From: Nitrobacter sp039808345
GTDB lineage: Bacteria; Pseudomonadota; Alphaproteobacteria; Rhizobiales; Xanthobacteraceae
Direction: 5' to 3'
Assembly (NCBI RefSeq): GCF_047824785.1
Contig: NZ_CP181167.1
Location: forward strand, 2,604,001-2,668,000
DNA: 64,000 nucleotides
The position numbers were made by a program, and so were the translations under genes. The notes beneath the pieces are model-generated. The model was not told the DNA's origin, did not search any database, and was given only the letters and a program-made list of their open reading frames with translations. Positions 51,859 through 60,261 of the stretch are shown piece after piece (the stretch's first letter is position 1; the number at the start of each line of letters is the position of its first letter).

Positions 51859-52560
51859 TCATGCACTTTCTACGGCCGACGTTTGGGCGGCGTTGAATAC
51901 AGGTTCCCGGTCCAGATGCAAGGCAATCGCCGCTGCATTCAAACCGATCCCCCGAAGAATGAATTCACAAATCTGCCGTTCCAGGTCGGGCTCGCCGCCA
52001 TATGACAGGGCTGGAACGGAAGGAAGCCTGCTGAGAACCAACATGAGAACCGTATGATGAGCGAACCAGAACAGATTGAGCGGATCACGCCCTACCGGCT
52101 CGGCATCGCCCTCCGCAATCGCCTGCTCAAGTGAAGCCGTGAAGGCCCGGCCGATCAGATCCCGGATTTTCTCGTACAGCAATCGGGCGAACTCACCGTC
52201 GTCGAGCTGACTTGAAACCATGAGGCGCAGGCGCTGCGCTTCCTGCTGATCCGGCGAAGCGGAGACGTTCAGAAAGTGCCTGACCATGCCGCGGACAAGG
52301 ATAACGAGCGTCTCCGTCGAGGGCTCGCGATCAAGCAGGCGATGCAGCGCCGGATCCGCCTCGCAAGCTTCGGCCAGAATTTCGGCGTAGAGCGCGGCCT
52401 TGGTGGGAAAATGCTTGAACAGCAACGCCTCTGAGATCGATGCGGCGGCCGCAACGCTCTTGGTCGTCGTACCCGCGAACCCGTGGCGTGCGAAACACTG
52501 TTTCGCAGCGCTCAGAATCAACTCACGTCGCAGATCGCCGGTCATCCGCAGGTTGCTCAT
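51859..52560 (-). CDS. TetR family repressor of the efflux operon
   Basis: 233 residues from ATG 52560 (a GTG at 52578 would add six). The N-terminal helix-turn-helix is SVAAAASISEALLFKHFPTK (about residues 29-48), preceded by LILSAAKQCFARHGFAGTT. The C-terminal ligand-binding domain is all-helical and ends near the adaptor start, with one base between TGA and ATG. A palindromic operator overlaps its own promoter (52567-52582), so it is probably autoregulatory and controls the downstream adaptor and permease. Confidence 0.88.
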   Translation of the reverse strand: MSNLRMTGDLRRELILSAAKQCFARHGFAGTTTKSVAAAASISEALLFKHFPTKAALYAEILAEACEADPALHRLLDREPSTETLVILVRGMVRHFLNVSASPDQQEAQRLRLMVSSQLDDGEFARLLYEKIRDLIGRAFTASLEQAIAEGDAEPVGRDPLNLFWFAHHTVLMLVLSRLPSVPALSYGGEPDLERQICEFILRGIGLNAAAIALHLDREPVFNAAQTSAVESA

Positions 52561-52566
52561 GGTGAT

Positions 52567-52582
52567 GTGAGTAAGCACTCAC
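52567..52582. promoter_or_regulatory. Probable TetR operator upstream of the efflux operon
   Basis: A perfect 6-bp inverted repeat GTGAGT-AAGC-ACTCAC. It overlaps a possible promoter on the minus strand (TTGACT, 17 bases, TACTCA), so binding would block polymerase. It lies seven bases upstream of the tetR ATG. Confidence 0.7.
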
Positions 52583-52687
52583 CTCACTTGAGTCAAGGCG
52601 AATGTTGCATTGCATCAATTCAAGACCGAAATGATCCACCACCCCCTTTTAATGCCGGGGAAACGATGGAATACGGCGGCCGGGCGG

Positions 52688-53947
52688 TTACGGAAAAAGT
52701 CCGCGCGTCGCCTTCGCGGACCGCACTTTCTCGACCCCGAGCGCCATCGCGGCGGTGCGATGCGAGATACCGTCCCTTTTCGCCCGCTCGACCATCTGCC
52801 CGAAGGCGCGGTCAAGGATCTGGTATTCGCGTCGCGTCACCTGATCTTCTTCCCAGAACAGTTGCTGCAGACCCTGAACCCATTCGAAGTAGCTGACCAC
52901 CACGCCGCCTGAATTGCAGAGGATGTCCGGAATCAGGAAGATCTCGTCCTGTCGCGTCTCCAGGATCAGATCGGCTTCAGGCGTGGTCGGCCCGTTGGCG
53001 CCCTCGGCCAGAACGCGGCATTTCAGGTTCTCGGCGACGCGCGCGTCGATCACGCGCTCCACCGCGGCGGGAACGAGCACGTCGCACGGCAGGGTCAGGA
53101 TCGCCGCGGGATCGTAATGAAGCTGGTTGGAATATCCCGCGAGGCTTCCCTGCGTCCCGGTGTGGCGCAGCAACCCGGGAATATCCAGGCCCTTGCTGTC
53201 ATAAAGGGCGCCGGTGTGATCGCTCACCGCGATGATCCTGACGCCGGAGTTGTAAAGTTCGAGCGCCGCCTGGGAGCCGACGTTGCCGAAGCCCTGAACG
53301 ACGGCGGTCGCACCACCGAACGCGATGTCGCGTTCCTTCATGACGCGGCGGACGAGATGGGCAACGCCGCGGCCCGTGGCCTCGCGACGGCCAAGCGTGC
53401 CGCCCGTGCTGACAGGCTTGCCGGTGACGATCTCGGTGACGGTGCGGCCCTGATACATGGAATAGGTATCCATGAACCAGGCCATCACCTGCTCGTTCGT
53501 GCCCATGTCCGGAGCCATCACATCGGTGTGCGGCCCGACGAACGGAATCATCTCCTGCATGTAACGGCGCGACAGCCCTTCCAACTCGCGCATCGAAAGC
53601 GATTGCGGATCGACGCTGACGCCGCCTTTGGCTCCGCCATAGGGCAATCCGACCAGCGCGCATTTCCAGCTCATCCAGATGGCGAGCGCGGCCACCTCGC
53701 CGATATCCACGCACGGCGCAAAGCGGGTGCCGCCCTTGGTCGGGCCCAGCGTGAGATGATGCTGCACGCGGTATCCCTCGAAAACCGCGATCGATCCGTC
53801 ATCGCGATGCACCGGGCAGGAAATCGTGATGGCGCGCTTGGGCATCAGGATGCGCTCTCGCTCATCCATCGGGATCGACAGGTGGTCAGCGATGACCCCG
53901 AACTGCTGAACCGCCATGTCGAACACCGGGCCGGCGTAAACCGTCAT
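52688..53947 (-). CDS. gdhA: Glu/Leu/Phe/Val dehydrogenase family protein (glutamate dehydrogenase)
   Basis: 419-residue NAD(P)-dependent amino-acid dehydrogenase. The substrate domain carries GLPYGGAKGGVSVDPQSLSM with the catalytic Lys. MAPDMGTNEQVMAWFMDTYS and the coenzyme-binding fold AVVQGFGNVGSQAALELYNS follow. VNSGGVV-type residues appear in ILCNSGGVVVSYFEWVQ. Length fits the hexameric GDH50 class. Glutamate/2-oxoglutarate interconversion is the expected reaction; the family includes leucine and phenylalanine dehydrogenases, so the substrate is inferred. Monocistronic. Confidence 0.9.
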   Translation of the reverse strand: MTVYAGPVFDMAVQQFGVIADHLSIPMDERERILMPKRAITISCPVHRDDGSIAVFEGYRVQHHLTLGPTKGGTRFAPCVDIGEVAALAIWMSWKCALVGLPYGGAKGGVSVDPQSLSMRELEGLSRRYMQEMIPFVGPHTDVMAPDMGTNEQVMAWFMDTYSMYQGRTVTEIVTGKPVSTGGTLGRREATGRGVAHLVRRVMKERDIAFGGATAVVQGFGNVGSQAALELYNSGVRIIAVSDHTGALYDSKGLDIPGLLRHTGTQGSLAGYSNQLHYDPAAILTLPCDVLVPAAVERVIDARVAENLKCRVLAEGANGPTTPEADLILETRQDEIFLIPDILCNSGGVVVSYFEWVQGLQQLFWEEDQVTRREYQILDRAFGQMVERAKRDGISHRTAAMALGVEKVRSAKATRGLFP

Positions 53948-54098
53948 CGTTTTCTCCCTGCGTGATCTGGTTCGCGAACAATCAATGATAACATCCCTCG
54001 CCCGGATAAAGGCTGCATAAAAGCATCATGTGAAGCCTGTGCGTCAACCGATCGCCGCATGATGGAGGCCGCGATGCGATGTTTCCGCCGGCAGGATT

Positions 54099-55319
54099 TC
54101 AGGCAAGCGCCCGCTTGAGATCGAAAGCGGTATCGGCAGCCTGCTCCGGCGGAATCGAACCGTTCACCGCCAGAAAGCGACGGCCGAAGACGTGATCCGA
54201 CGCACGGTTGACCGATTCGATTCCGATCAGACAGCCGCCCTTGTAACAGAACGCGGAGAACGACCCCTGCCCGACATCGCCACGCACGACGACCTGATCG
54301 TAACCGGTCGTCAAACCCGCGATCTGCAGCTTGTCCGGCCCCTGATCGCTCCAGAACCACGGAAAACCGTCATAGTTCTTCGCGTGACCGATCAGCCGCG
54401 CCGCCACGCAGCGCGCCTGATCGGTCGCGTTCTGCACGGATTCGAGCCGCAGCGACGCGCCGAAACGCTCGCTCGCAAACAGGGCGCAATCGCCGATCGC
54501 CGAAATGTTCGGGTCGGCGGTGAGCAGATGCTCGTCGACGATAATTCCGGAGGCCACCGGCAGGCCCGCCTCCCCCGCCAGTTCGACATTGGGCAGAACG
54601 CCGATGCCGACCACCACGAGATCCGCCGCAAGTTGTCTGCCGTCGCTCAAGGCAACGCCTGACACGCGGCCTCCGTCGCCGACGATGCTCGTCGCCTGCA
54701 CTCCGAAATGAAGGCGAATCCCGGCTTCGCTGTGGCGCTGCTGAAAGAACTCCGAAATCTCCGGCGTGACCGCACGCGCCATTACGCGCGGCGCAAGCTC
54801 CACGACATCGACCTCCAGCCCCTTCGCCCGCGCCGTGGCCGCGAATTCGAGGCCGATGAAGCCCGCACCGACAACCACCACCCGCCGCCGGGTGGCGAAG
54901 AGCTGCCGCAGCTTCTCGCTCTCGTCGAGCGATCGTAGATACACGACATCCTCCAGATCGGCGTTGGGAACGTCGAGCAGGCGGTTGCGCGCGCCCGTCG
55001 CCAGCACGAGGTGTTTATAAGGCCGGGACGCACCGGAGGCGCAGACGAGTTGAAGCGCGCCGCGATCGATGGCGACGGCGCGATCGGCGATCAGTTCGAT
55101 GCGCTGATCGTGATAGAATTTCTCCGGCCTGAACATCACCGAATCCGGGCTTCCGCCGCCTTTCAGGTAGGCTTTCGAGAGCGGAGGCCGCTGGTAAGGC
55201 AGATGCGGCTCGTCATTGATCAGGCCGACAGGCCCCTCGTACCCGGCCTGACGAAGCGAAACGGCAAGTTGAAAGCCGGCATGGCCGGCGCCGACGATCA
55301 GAATCGGTGCGTCCTCCAT
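54099..55319 (-). CDS. FAD-dependent ferredoxin reductase (putidaredoxin/rhodocoxin type)
   Basis: 406 residues with two dinucleotide-binding folds: FAD site ILIVGAGHAGFQLAVSLRQA at the N-terminus and NAD site VVVVGAGFIGLEFAATARAK at about residue 146. The ISAIGDCALF segment contacts FAD, and the substrate-proximal LPYQRPPLSKAYL (about 40) is typical of ferredoxin reductases for P450 or Rieske systems. It is not adjacent to a ferredoxin or oxygenase gene here; the P450 at 42846 is a possible, remote partner. A short inverted repeat (CGGTT / AACCG, 55457-55473) lies between it and the divergent serine hydrolase. Confidence 0.88.
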   Translation of the reverse strand: MEDAPILIVGAGHAGFQLAVSLRQAGYEGPVGLINDEPHLPYQRPPLSKAYLKGGGSPDSVMFRPEKFYHDQRIELIADRAVAIDRGALQLVCASGASRPYKHLVLATGARNRLLDVPNADLEDVVYLRSLDESEKLRQLFATRRRVVVVGAGFIGLEFAATARAKGLEVDVVELAPRVMARAVTPEISEFFQQRHSEAGIRLHFGVQATSIVGDGGRVSGVALSDGRQLAADLVVVGIGVLPNVELAGEAGLPVASGIIVDEHLLTADPNISAIGDCALFASERFGASLRLESVQNATDQARCVAARLIGHAKNYDGFPWFWSDQGPDKLQIAGLTTGYDQVVVRGDVGQGSFSAFCYKGGCLIGIESVNRASDHVFGRRFLAVNGSIPPEQAADTAFDLKRALA

Positions 55320-55549
55320 TCGTCAAGCCCACCAGTTCAGGACGGTCTGAACGTCTGTCATATCGCCTCCAAAGCGTTATCTTTCCGGGAGCGGGTGTCG
55401 GCCCGCGCCGTTTTCTTGCACGAACCCGCCGCCGATTGCCACTCCCGGCGGAACCGCGGTTAACAATCAACCGGGTCATGCGACACACCTTGTAGGCGGA
55501 ACGGTCCTGATCGATCCGAAACTGGCCCTCTCACCCGGAGCGACCCCAG

Positions 55550-56824
55550 ATGACAGTCCTCAATCCCGGCTCTCCCGAAGCTTCGGGGATGTCCAGCGTC
55601 GCGCTCGCGCGCGTCGATGATCACCTGAAGCGGCGATACATCGATGCCGGCCGGTTTCCGGGCACGCAGCTTATGGTGCACCGGCGCGGCAGCCTCGTGC
55701 ACAGTTCGGTGCAGGGTTTTGCCGACCTGGAACGCAAGGCGCGGCTGAAGGATGACACCATCTTCCGCATCTATTCCATGACCAAGCCGATCACCTCGGT
55801 GGCTTTCATGATGCTGGTGGAACAGGGTCTGGTCGCGCTCGACGACCCCGTCCACAAATATATTCCCGAATGGAAGAACCTCGGCGTGTTCCAGGCGGGC
55901 GCCGCGCCTGCTTTCACGACCAGGCCGCCGTCGCGGCCGATGCAGATCGTCGATCTGCTCCGTCACACATCCGGACTGACCTACGGCTTTCAGCAGCGGA
56001 CCAGCGTCGACGCGGCGTACCGCGACCAGCAGATCGGCGCGCTGAACCTTACCGGCACGCTGGATTCGATGATCGCAGATCTTGCCGGCATTCCGCTGGA
56101 ATTCTCGCCGGGCGAGGCCTGGAATTACTCGGTCTCCACGGATGTGATCGGCTACCTCATCGGCAGGATCAGCGGCATTCCCTTCGACCGGTTCCTGAAA
56201 GAGCGCATTTTCGAACCGTTGGGAATGGCCGACACCGGCTTCTTCGTGCCGGCCGGCAAGGCGCACCGGCTCGCGGCCTGCTATAGCGCTGATGCAGGCG
56301 GCATGATGCCGGCCCATTCGCCGGGCGCGAGGAGCGGGCTGACGTTGCAGGACGATCCCGCCACCAGCCCGTTTCTCTCCCCGCCCGGCTTCATCTCGGG
56401 AGGCGGCGGCCTTTGCTCGACGGCTGCCGACTACCTCACCTTCTGCCGGGCGCTGCTCAACGGCGGAGAACTCGGCGGCGTCAGGCTGATCGGGCCGAAA
56501 ACGCTGGCGCTGATGACGAGCAATCATCTCCCCGGCAATCGGGACTTGCCGGAGATGTCGCAATCCATGTTCTCGGAAGCGACCTACAGCGGCATCGGTT
56601 TCGGCCTCGGCTTCGCCGTCACCATCAATCCCGCAAGGACGCTGATAGCCGGAAGCGCCGGCGAATACGCCTGGGGCGGCGTTGCGACGACATCATTCTG
56701 GATCGATCCGGCGGAAGAACTGATCGCCATCTTCATGACGCAGGTGATCCCCTCGACCGCCTATCCCGTCAGGCGCGAACTTCGCACCATGGTATATGCG
56801 GCCATCACCGACGCCGGAGCATGA
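55550..56824 (+). CDS. Beta-lactamase family serine hydrolase
   Basis: 424-residue penicillin-binding protein/class C beta-lactamase fold. The nucleophile SxxK motif is YSMTKPITSV (about residue 85). The YxN-like motif is in WNYSVSTDVIGYL (about 195), and a C-terminal GEYAWGGVATTSFWIDP holds the KTG-box equivalent (HxG/WGG type). No signal peptide is visible, so it is probably a cytoplasmic esterase or carboxylesterase of family VIII rather than a true beta-lactamase. Divergent from the ferredoxin reductase. Monocistronic. Confidence 0.88.
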   Translation: MTVLNPGSPEASGMSSVALARVDDHLKRRYIDAGRFPGTQLMVHRRGSLVHSSVQGFADLERKARLKDDTIFRIYSMTKPITSVAFMMLVEQGLVALDDPVHKYIPEWKNLGVFQAGAAPAFTTRPPSRPMQIVDLLRHTSGLTYGFQQRTSVDAAYRDQQIGALNLTGTLDSMIADLAGIPLEFSPGEAWNYSVSTDVIGYLIGRISGIPFDRFLKERIFEPLGMADTGFFVPAGKAHRLAACYSADAGGMMPAHSPGARSGLTLQDDPATSPFLSPPGFISGGGGLCSTAADYLTFCRALLNGGELGGVRLIGPKTLALMTSNHLPGNRDLPEMSQSMFSEATYSGIGFGLGFAVTINPARTLIAGSAGEYAWGGVATTSFWIDPAEELIAIFMTQVIPSTAYPVRRELRTMVYAAITDAGA

Positions 56825-56868
56825 TGTCATCAAGCTGAATCGGACCATGCTCCAGAAACTATTGTCTG

Positions 56869-56919
56869 GTCGCATTTTCCTGCGGCGAACAGGTCATCCG
56901 CTTCGCCGGAAAATGCTCT
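56869..56919. repeat. Palindromic repeat, variant with gcattttcc / ggaaaatgc arms
   Basis: A 9-bp perfect arm pair (gcattttcc at 56872, ggaaaatgc at 56908) encloses tgcggcgaac ... cgcttcgcc. It is related in layout to the A module but with different bases. It sits between the converging serine hydrolase and CoA-lyase genes. Confidence 0.75.
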
Positions 56920-56959
56920 GATCCTTGAACCGCGTTGCCTGTCTATTCAAGCCTCAACG

Positions 56960-57853
56960 CTATTTCGTCGTTCCCTCTCCGGCCGATGCGAGCGTTCGCT
57001 TCGCCGCGATCAGGTGCGGAATGTCATACATCCTGCCCTCGATACCTATCACGCCCGCATCAGGCTGACTGGCGAAGGCGGCGACGACGCGGCGGGCGTG
57101 CGCCAGATCGGTTTCGCTTGGCGTGAAGCAGGCGTTGATGGTCGCAACCTGATCCGGATGGATCGCAAGACGCCCGACGAATCCGTCGCGGCGGGCGATA
57201 CGGCAGCTCTCGGCGAGGCCCGCCTGATCCCTGAAATCACTATACAGCGTATCCAGCGCAACAACGCCGGCCGCGTTGGCGGCGAACAGACATTGGGCGC
57301 GCGCGACCTGATAAGGGAATGTCCAATCGCCGTTCGGCTCTTTATTGGTCAGCGCGCCCACCGCGGCGCTGAGATCTTCAGCACCCCATGTCATGGCCGC
57401 AAGCCTTGAGACTTGCCCTGGACGTTGTGCTGCATAACCGGAAAAGCCGAGCATCGCAGCCGGCGTCTCGGTGGCGACAGCCAGCAGTTTCACATGGCCG
57501 GCGGGAATGCCCGCGGCCACCTCCAGGACATCGACGTAATGTGATATCTGCTCGATGTCCTGAATGCCGTTGACCTTCGGAATCAGGATGCCGTCCAGCC
57601 CCGGGCGGACCACAGCCGCAAGATCAGCCAGCGTCAGGCCCGTTCCGAGCGCGTTGATCCGAACCAGAAACGTCCAATCCCGGGCAGTCGCGCCGCTGAG
57701 GAAACTCTTCACCGCCTCACGCGCCATCGCCTTGCGGCCAGGCACGACAGAATCTTCCAGATCGAGAACCAGCGCATCCGCGCCGCAGCCATCGGCTCGC
57801 GCGAACTTGCGATCGCTGTCAGCGGGGACGAAAAGTAGCGAGCGCCATTTCAT
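56960..57853 (-). CDS. CoA-ester lyase (HpcH/HpaI, citrate-lyase beta-like)
   Basis: 297-residue TIM-barrel enzyme cleaving or forming beta-hydroxyacyl-CoA such as malyl- or citramalyl-CoA. Seen: MKWRSLLFVPADSDRKFARA, ALVLDLEDSVVPGRK (metal site), LIPKVNGIQDIEQ (about residue 108), TETPAAMLGFSGYA, and IHPDQVATINACFTPS. The start at ATG 57853 overlaps the MaoC stop by 4 bases, which couples the two. Together with MaoC it resembles hydratase plus lyase pairs of mesaconyl/itaconyl-CoA breakdown; the exact substrate is inferred. Confidence 0.88.
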   Translation of the reverse strand: MKWRSLLFVPADSDRKFARADGCGADALVLDLEDSVVPGRKAMAREAVKSFLSGATARDWTFLVRINALGTGLTLADLAAVVRPGLDGILIPKVNGIQDIEQISHYVDVLEVAAGIPAGHVKLLAVATETPAAMLGFSGYAAQRPGQVSRLAAMTWGAEDLSAAVGALTNKEPNGDWTFPYQVARAQCLFAANAAGVVALDTLYSDFRDQAGLAESCRIARRDGFVGRLAIHPDQVATINACFTPSETDLAHARRVVAAFASQPDAGVIGIEGRMYDIPHLIAAKRTLASAGEGTTK

Positions 57854-58302
57854 GCCGGACTCCGCATCATCAGCGCGTTGCGCCGGCAGAACACCACCTC
57901 TTCGTCGCGCTGGTTGTATCCGCGATGCTCGAAAGTGACGATACCCTGCGTTGGCCGCGACTTGCTGTCGCGAACCGAAATCACTTTCGATTCCGCGCGC
58001 AACGTATCGCCGGCGAATACCGGATGGGGAAACCTTGTTTCTTCCATGCCGAGGTTTGCGACCGTGGTTCCAAAAGTAGTATCCTGCACCGAAAGGCCGA
58101 TGATGAGACCCAGCGTGAAGATGGAGTTGATCAGTGGTTTGCCGAATTCTGTCGATCTGGCGTATTCGTGATCGATATGCAGCGCGGCCGGATTGCAGGT
58201 CAGCGAGGAGAACAGGACATTGTCCATGTCGGTGACGGTCCGCCGAACTTCGTGAACGAACGTCTGCCCGACGGAAAACTGCTCGAAATACAGTCCGGCC
58301 AT
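57850..58302 (-). CDS. MaoC-like acyl-CoA hydratase
   Basis: 150-residue hot-dog fold hydratase of the MaoC family. The hydratase-2 style motif is HIDHEYARSTEFGKPLINS, with the catalytic Asp/His in NPAALHIDHEY (about residue 40). The FPHPVFAGDTLRAESKV loop is also typical. The short single-domain form differs from the two-domain dehydratases. The ATG at 58302 was chosen because the family starts with MAGLYFEQFSVGQTF. It overlaps the CoA-ester lyase by 4 bases, and three repeat modules precede the operon. Confidence 0.88.
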   Translation of the reverse strand: MAGLYFEQFSVGQTFVHEVRRTVTDMDNVLFSSLTCNPAALHIDHEYARSTEFGKPLINSIFTLGLIIGLSVQDTTFGTTVANLGMEETRFPHPVFAGDTLRAESKVISVRDSKSRPTQGIVTFEHRGYNQRDEEVVFCRRNALMMRSPA

Positions 58303-58410
58303 TCGGCTTCTCCTCGACCGCCATCGGATTGAACGCTCAGCGTCAACATCGTGGCCGGTTCCGGAGTTTGCCATCCGCTACCGCCGACCGCAATGAGCCG
58401 GACTTTGACC

Positions 58411-58573
58411 CCTTTCGTTTCTGATGGAATCAGAAGCGAGGCTTTCAGATTCTGATTTAACGCGTTTTCTTCACGCGAACCGATGTCCACTTCGCTCGAA
58501 AACGCTCTATGATTTTATTTTAACGCGTTTTCTTCACGCGAACCGGTGTCCACTTCGCTCGAAAACGCTATAG
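58411..58573. repeat. Palindromic repeat, B+A+A triple
   Basis: One B module (tcgtttctgatggaatcaga) and two A modules, 58460-58507 and 58519-58573. The A cores differ at one to two bases (accgatgtcc / accggtgtcc). It fills most of the gap 58303-58667 between the divergent MaoC and small-membrane-protein genes, in the same arrangement as the copy at 25760. Nothing else is seen in that gap. Confidence 0.9.
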
Positions 58574-58697
58574 ATCAAAATCAGGGAGCCACGATTCCGT
58601 TCGAAAGCGGAACGGCCCCGGATCAGGGCAACCGGCAGGCTTTGCTCCTTGCGAGGCCAGTTGCGCAATGTTCTCGCAGATCGAGAATCCATCCCTC

Positions 58698-58913
58698 ATG
58701 GAGACAAAATTGACCCGGAAATTCGTTGCCGAAGCCGCCTCGCTAGCTGTCTTTGGAGCAGGGCTCGCAGGCGTCTATATCCTTGCCAAGGTACTTAAAG
58801 GCGACGTCGCGGATTTAACGATCGCGTTGATCGCCACGGTCATATTCGTGGTGTTTTATGTTCTTGGCCAGTGGGTGAAACGCACGATCGACCCGCCGCA
58901 TGTTGTCAAGTAA
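58698..58913 (+). CDS. Small two-helix membrane protein
   Basis: 71 residues from ATG 58698 (an ATG at 58668 would add ten). Two hydrophobic segments, AEAASLAVFGAGLAGVYILA and LTIALIATVIFVVFYVLGQW, are separated by a short KVLKGDVAD loop, and the C-terminus (VKRTIDPPHVVK) is basic. No family is recognised. Codon use and a tidy hydrophobic pattern support a real gene. The start is uncertain because neither ATG has a strong ribosome-binding site. Confidence 0.55.
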   Translation: METKLTRKFVAEAASLAVFGAGLAGVYILAKVLKGDVADLTIALIATVIFVVFYVLGQWVKRTIDPPHVVK

Positions 58914-58993
58914 CCATCGCGGGAGCCCCTTCGCTGAAGGATTCTCGTGAGCCCGTATTCTCAAGCGAGCCTCGCGAGCCTGCCAATGACCTC

Positions 58994-59440
58994 TCACCGC
59001 CGGACGGCGCTCCACCTGCCGACGCATCCGTCACTGCGCTGATATGATCCGCCTCCCCTGTTTCCCGAAAGCCGGCCAACCGCGCTGAGCCTCACGCCGC
59101 CGCCGGCATTTGTCGAGGCTTGAAACGCACCGTTTCGGCTAACGCGACCGCTTCCGCCACCGGAGACGATGACCTGCGTGCCTGAAACCGTGAAAGAGCC
59201 GCCGCCACTTCCCTGACAGTTGGTGCTTGTCCCCGTGAACGACCAGCCGCCATCAAACCCGCCGACAGCAGGCAAATTGCCCCGCGCGGGCGGATTGCTC
59301 TGGCGAGTATGAGGCGGCTTCGGGCGGCTCTGCGGCGGCTGATCCTCCCGGCGGTCCTGAGAAAGCCCCGCCATCGCTACGCTGGTCGCCGCGGCCAGCG
59401 CGAAGGCAGCCGTGAGAGCAACCTGAAAATCCCTGAGCAT
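58994..59440 (-). CDS. Secreted glycine-rich hypothetical protein
   Basis: 148 residues. A signal peptide (FQVALTAAFALAAATSVAMA) is followed by a proline/arginine-rich linker and a Gly/Ser-rich beta region. It contains FDGGWSFTGTSTNCQGSGGG and GCVGRWSAVRR, giving a possible disulfide between the two cysteines. Unrecognised family. The ATG at 59440 is preceded by AGAG at nine bases; the next upstream ATG is at 59455. The longer frame to 59683 continues into a repeat and is not coding in style. Confidence 0.55.
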   Translation of the reverse strand: MLRDFQVALTAAFALAAATSVAMAGLSQDRREDQPPQSRPKPPHTRQSNPPARGNLPAVGGFDGGWSFTGTSTNCQGSGGGSFTVSGTQVIVSGGGSGRVSRNGAFQASTNAGGGVRLSAVGRLSGNRGGGSYQRSDGCVGRWSAVRR

Positions 59441-59552
59441 TCCTGTTCTCTGCATCCACTGCGAGGCGCTTCGATCAACGCTCGCCCCGTCCGTCTTCTG
59501 TCCATTGACACCGTCTCTATATCGGCGCCCCGTCCTGGAAAACCCTAGATTC

Positions 59553-59583
59553 TTTGCTTTCGATGGAATCAGAAGCAAAAAAA
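59553..59583. repeat. Partial B-type hairpin
   Basis: tttgcttt / agaagcaaa flanks around cgatggaatc form a short imperfect hairpin. Degenerate copy of module B without module A. Confidence 0.55.
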
Positions 59584-59713
59584 GGCTGCGGACGAGTTTT
59601 TTGTGATGTGATTCAAGCAGGACGCGGTTCGTGACGCCGCGCGCGGCGGCGTGATGCTCTTTGCGACATGCCGCAGCGATCATCAGCGAGAATAGCGTGC
59701 CGGGTTTGCTTGC

Positions 59714-59781
59714 TATAGCGTTTTCGAGCGAAGTGGGAACCGGTTCGTGTGAAGAAAACGTGTCAAATCAAAAAGCTAGAG
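59714..59781. repeat. Degenerate module A repeat
   Basis: Arms gcgttttc and gaaaacgt with core gagcgaagtgggaaccggtt (one arm base changed). The linker gtcaaatcaaaaagctagag follows. Confidence 0.75.
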
Positions 59782-59843
59782 TCGTTCGACCGGTTGCCGT
59801 CATCGAAGCCGGCGGGGAATCACGCAGGTGTTCCGCGCCTCGA

Positions 59844-60146
59844 TTACGTCCAGTCGAAGCGGAGTGTTTCGCGGAACGCGAAACGCTCGATATGACTGGC
59901 CACGACCTCCCGCAGCGTCGCAAGGCTGGCGGCGTCCTCGGTCGCCAGGTCGATGACAAGACTTTCCGGTTCGGCTGTCAGCCGTGCCTCTCCCAGAGGA
60001 AGCGCGATCCTGCCCTTGACGGAATCGTACTCGGTTTCGAATTTATGGGCCCAATGTTTGCAAAGCTGCTGCAAATATCGGCTTGCATGCACCGTATTCA
60101 CCGTTGCGCGGCTCGTTTCCGTGGCGCTGCGGGACTGCGGATTCAT
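59844..60146 (-). CDS. DUF2218 small protein next to TonB receptor
   Basis: 100-residue cytoplasmic protein. A helical opening (YLQQLCKHWAHKFET) is followed by a beta segment (GRIALPLGEARLTAEPESLV) and a C-terminal helix (VVASHIERFAFRETLRFDW), as in the DUF2218 family, which often sits beside siderophore-uptake genes. Its function is unknown to me. It starts at ATG 60146; the longer frame to 60305 crosses a terminator-like hairpin. It follows the TonB receptor on the same strand. Confidence 0.82.
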   Translation of the reverse strand: MNPQSRSATETSRATVNTVHASRYLQQLCKHWAHKFETEYDSVKGRIALPLGEARLTAEPESLVIDLATEDAASLATLREVVASHIERFAFRETLRFDWT

Positions 60147-60220
60147 CGGCAACCTCCAGGCTCGAATACGATTGGACCGTGCCGTCGCGGCATGATTCAC
60201 GCCTGCGACCGGTGACCCGC

Positions 60221-60251
60221 GCCCCCTCGGCTGAGCCGAGGGGGCCTTTTT
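60221..60251 (+). terminator. Strong hairpin, terminator-like on the plus strand
   Basis: A perfect 11-bp stem gccccctcggc / gccgagggggc with loop tga is followed by C and five T on the plus strand. On the minus strand it has no T-run, so it would not end the receptor transcript efficiently. No plus-strand gene is visible upstream. Confidence 0.6.
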
Positions 60252-60261
60252 CGATCGGCGA

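Larger units (their letters stand above)
59441..59843. other. Intergenic region with two repeat copies
   Basis: 403 bases between the glycine-rich protein gene and DUF2218. It contains a partial B hairpin and a module A copy (listed separately). The rest (59584-59713) shows no gene, RNA or promoter I can support. Confidence 0.4.

Noticed and set aside
55457..55473. Short inverted repeat CGGTT-N7-AACCG as an operator
   Set aside because: Five-base arms occur easily by chance in this GC-rich DNA and no regulator gene is adjacent.
59584..59713. ggttcgtgac stretch checked for a tRNA T-loop
   Set aside because: No cloverleaf could be drawn; no acceptor or anticodon arms.
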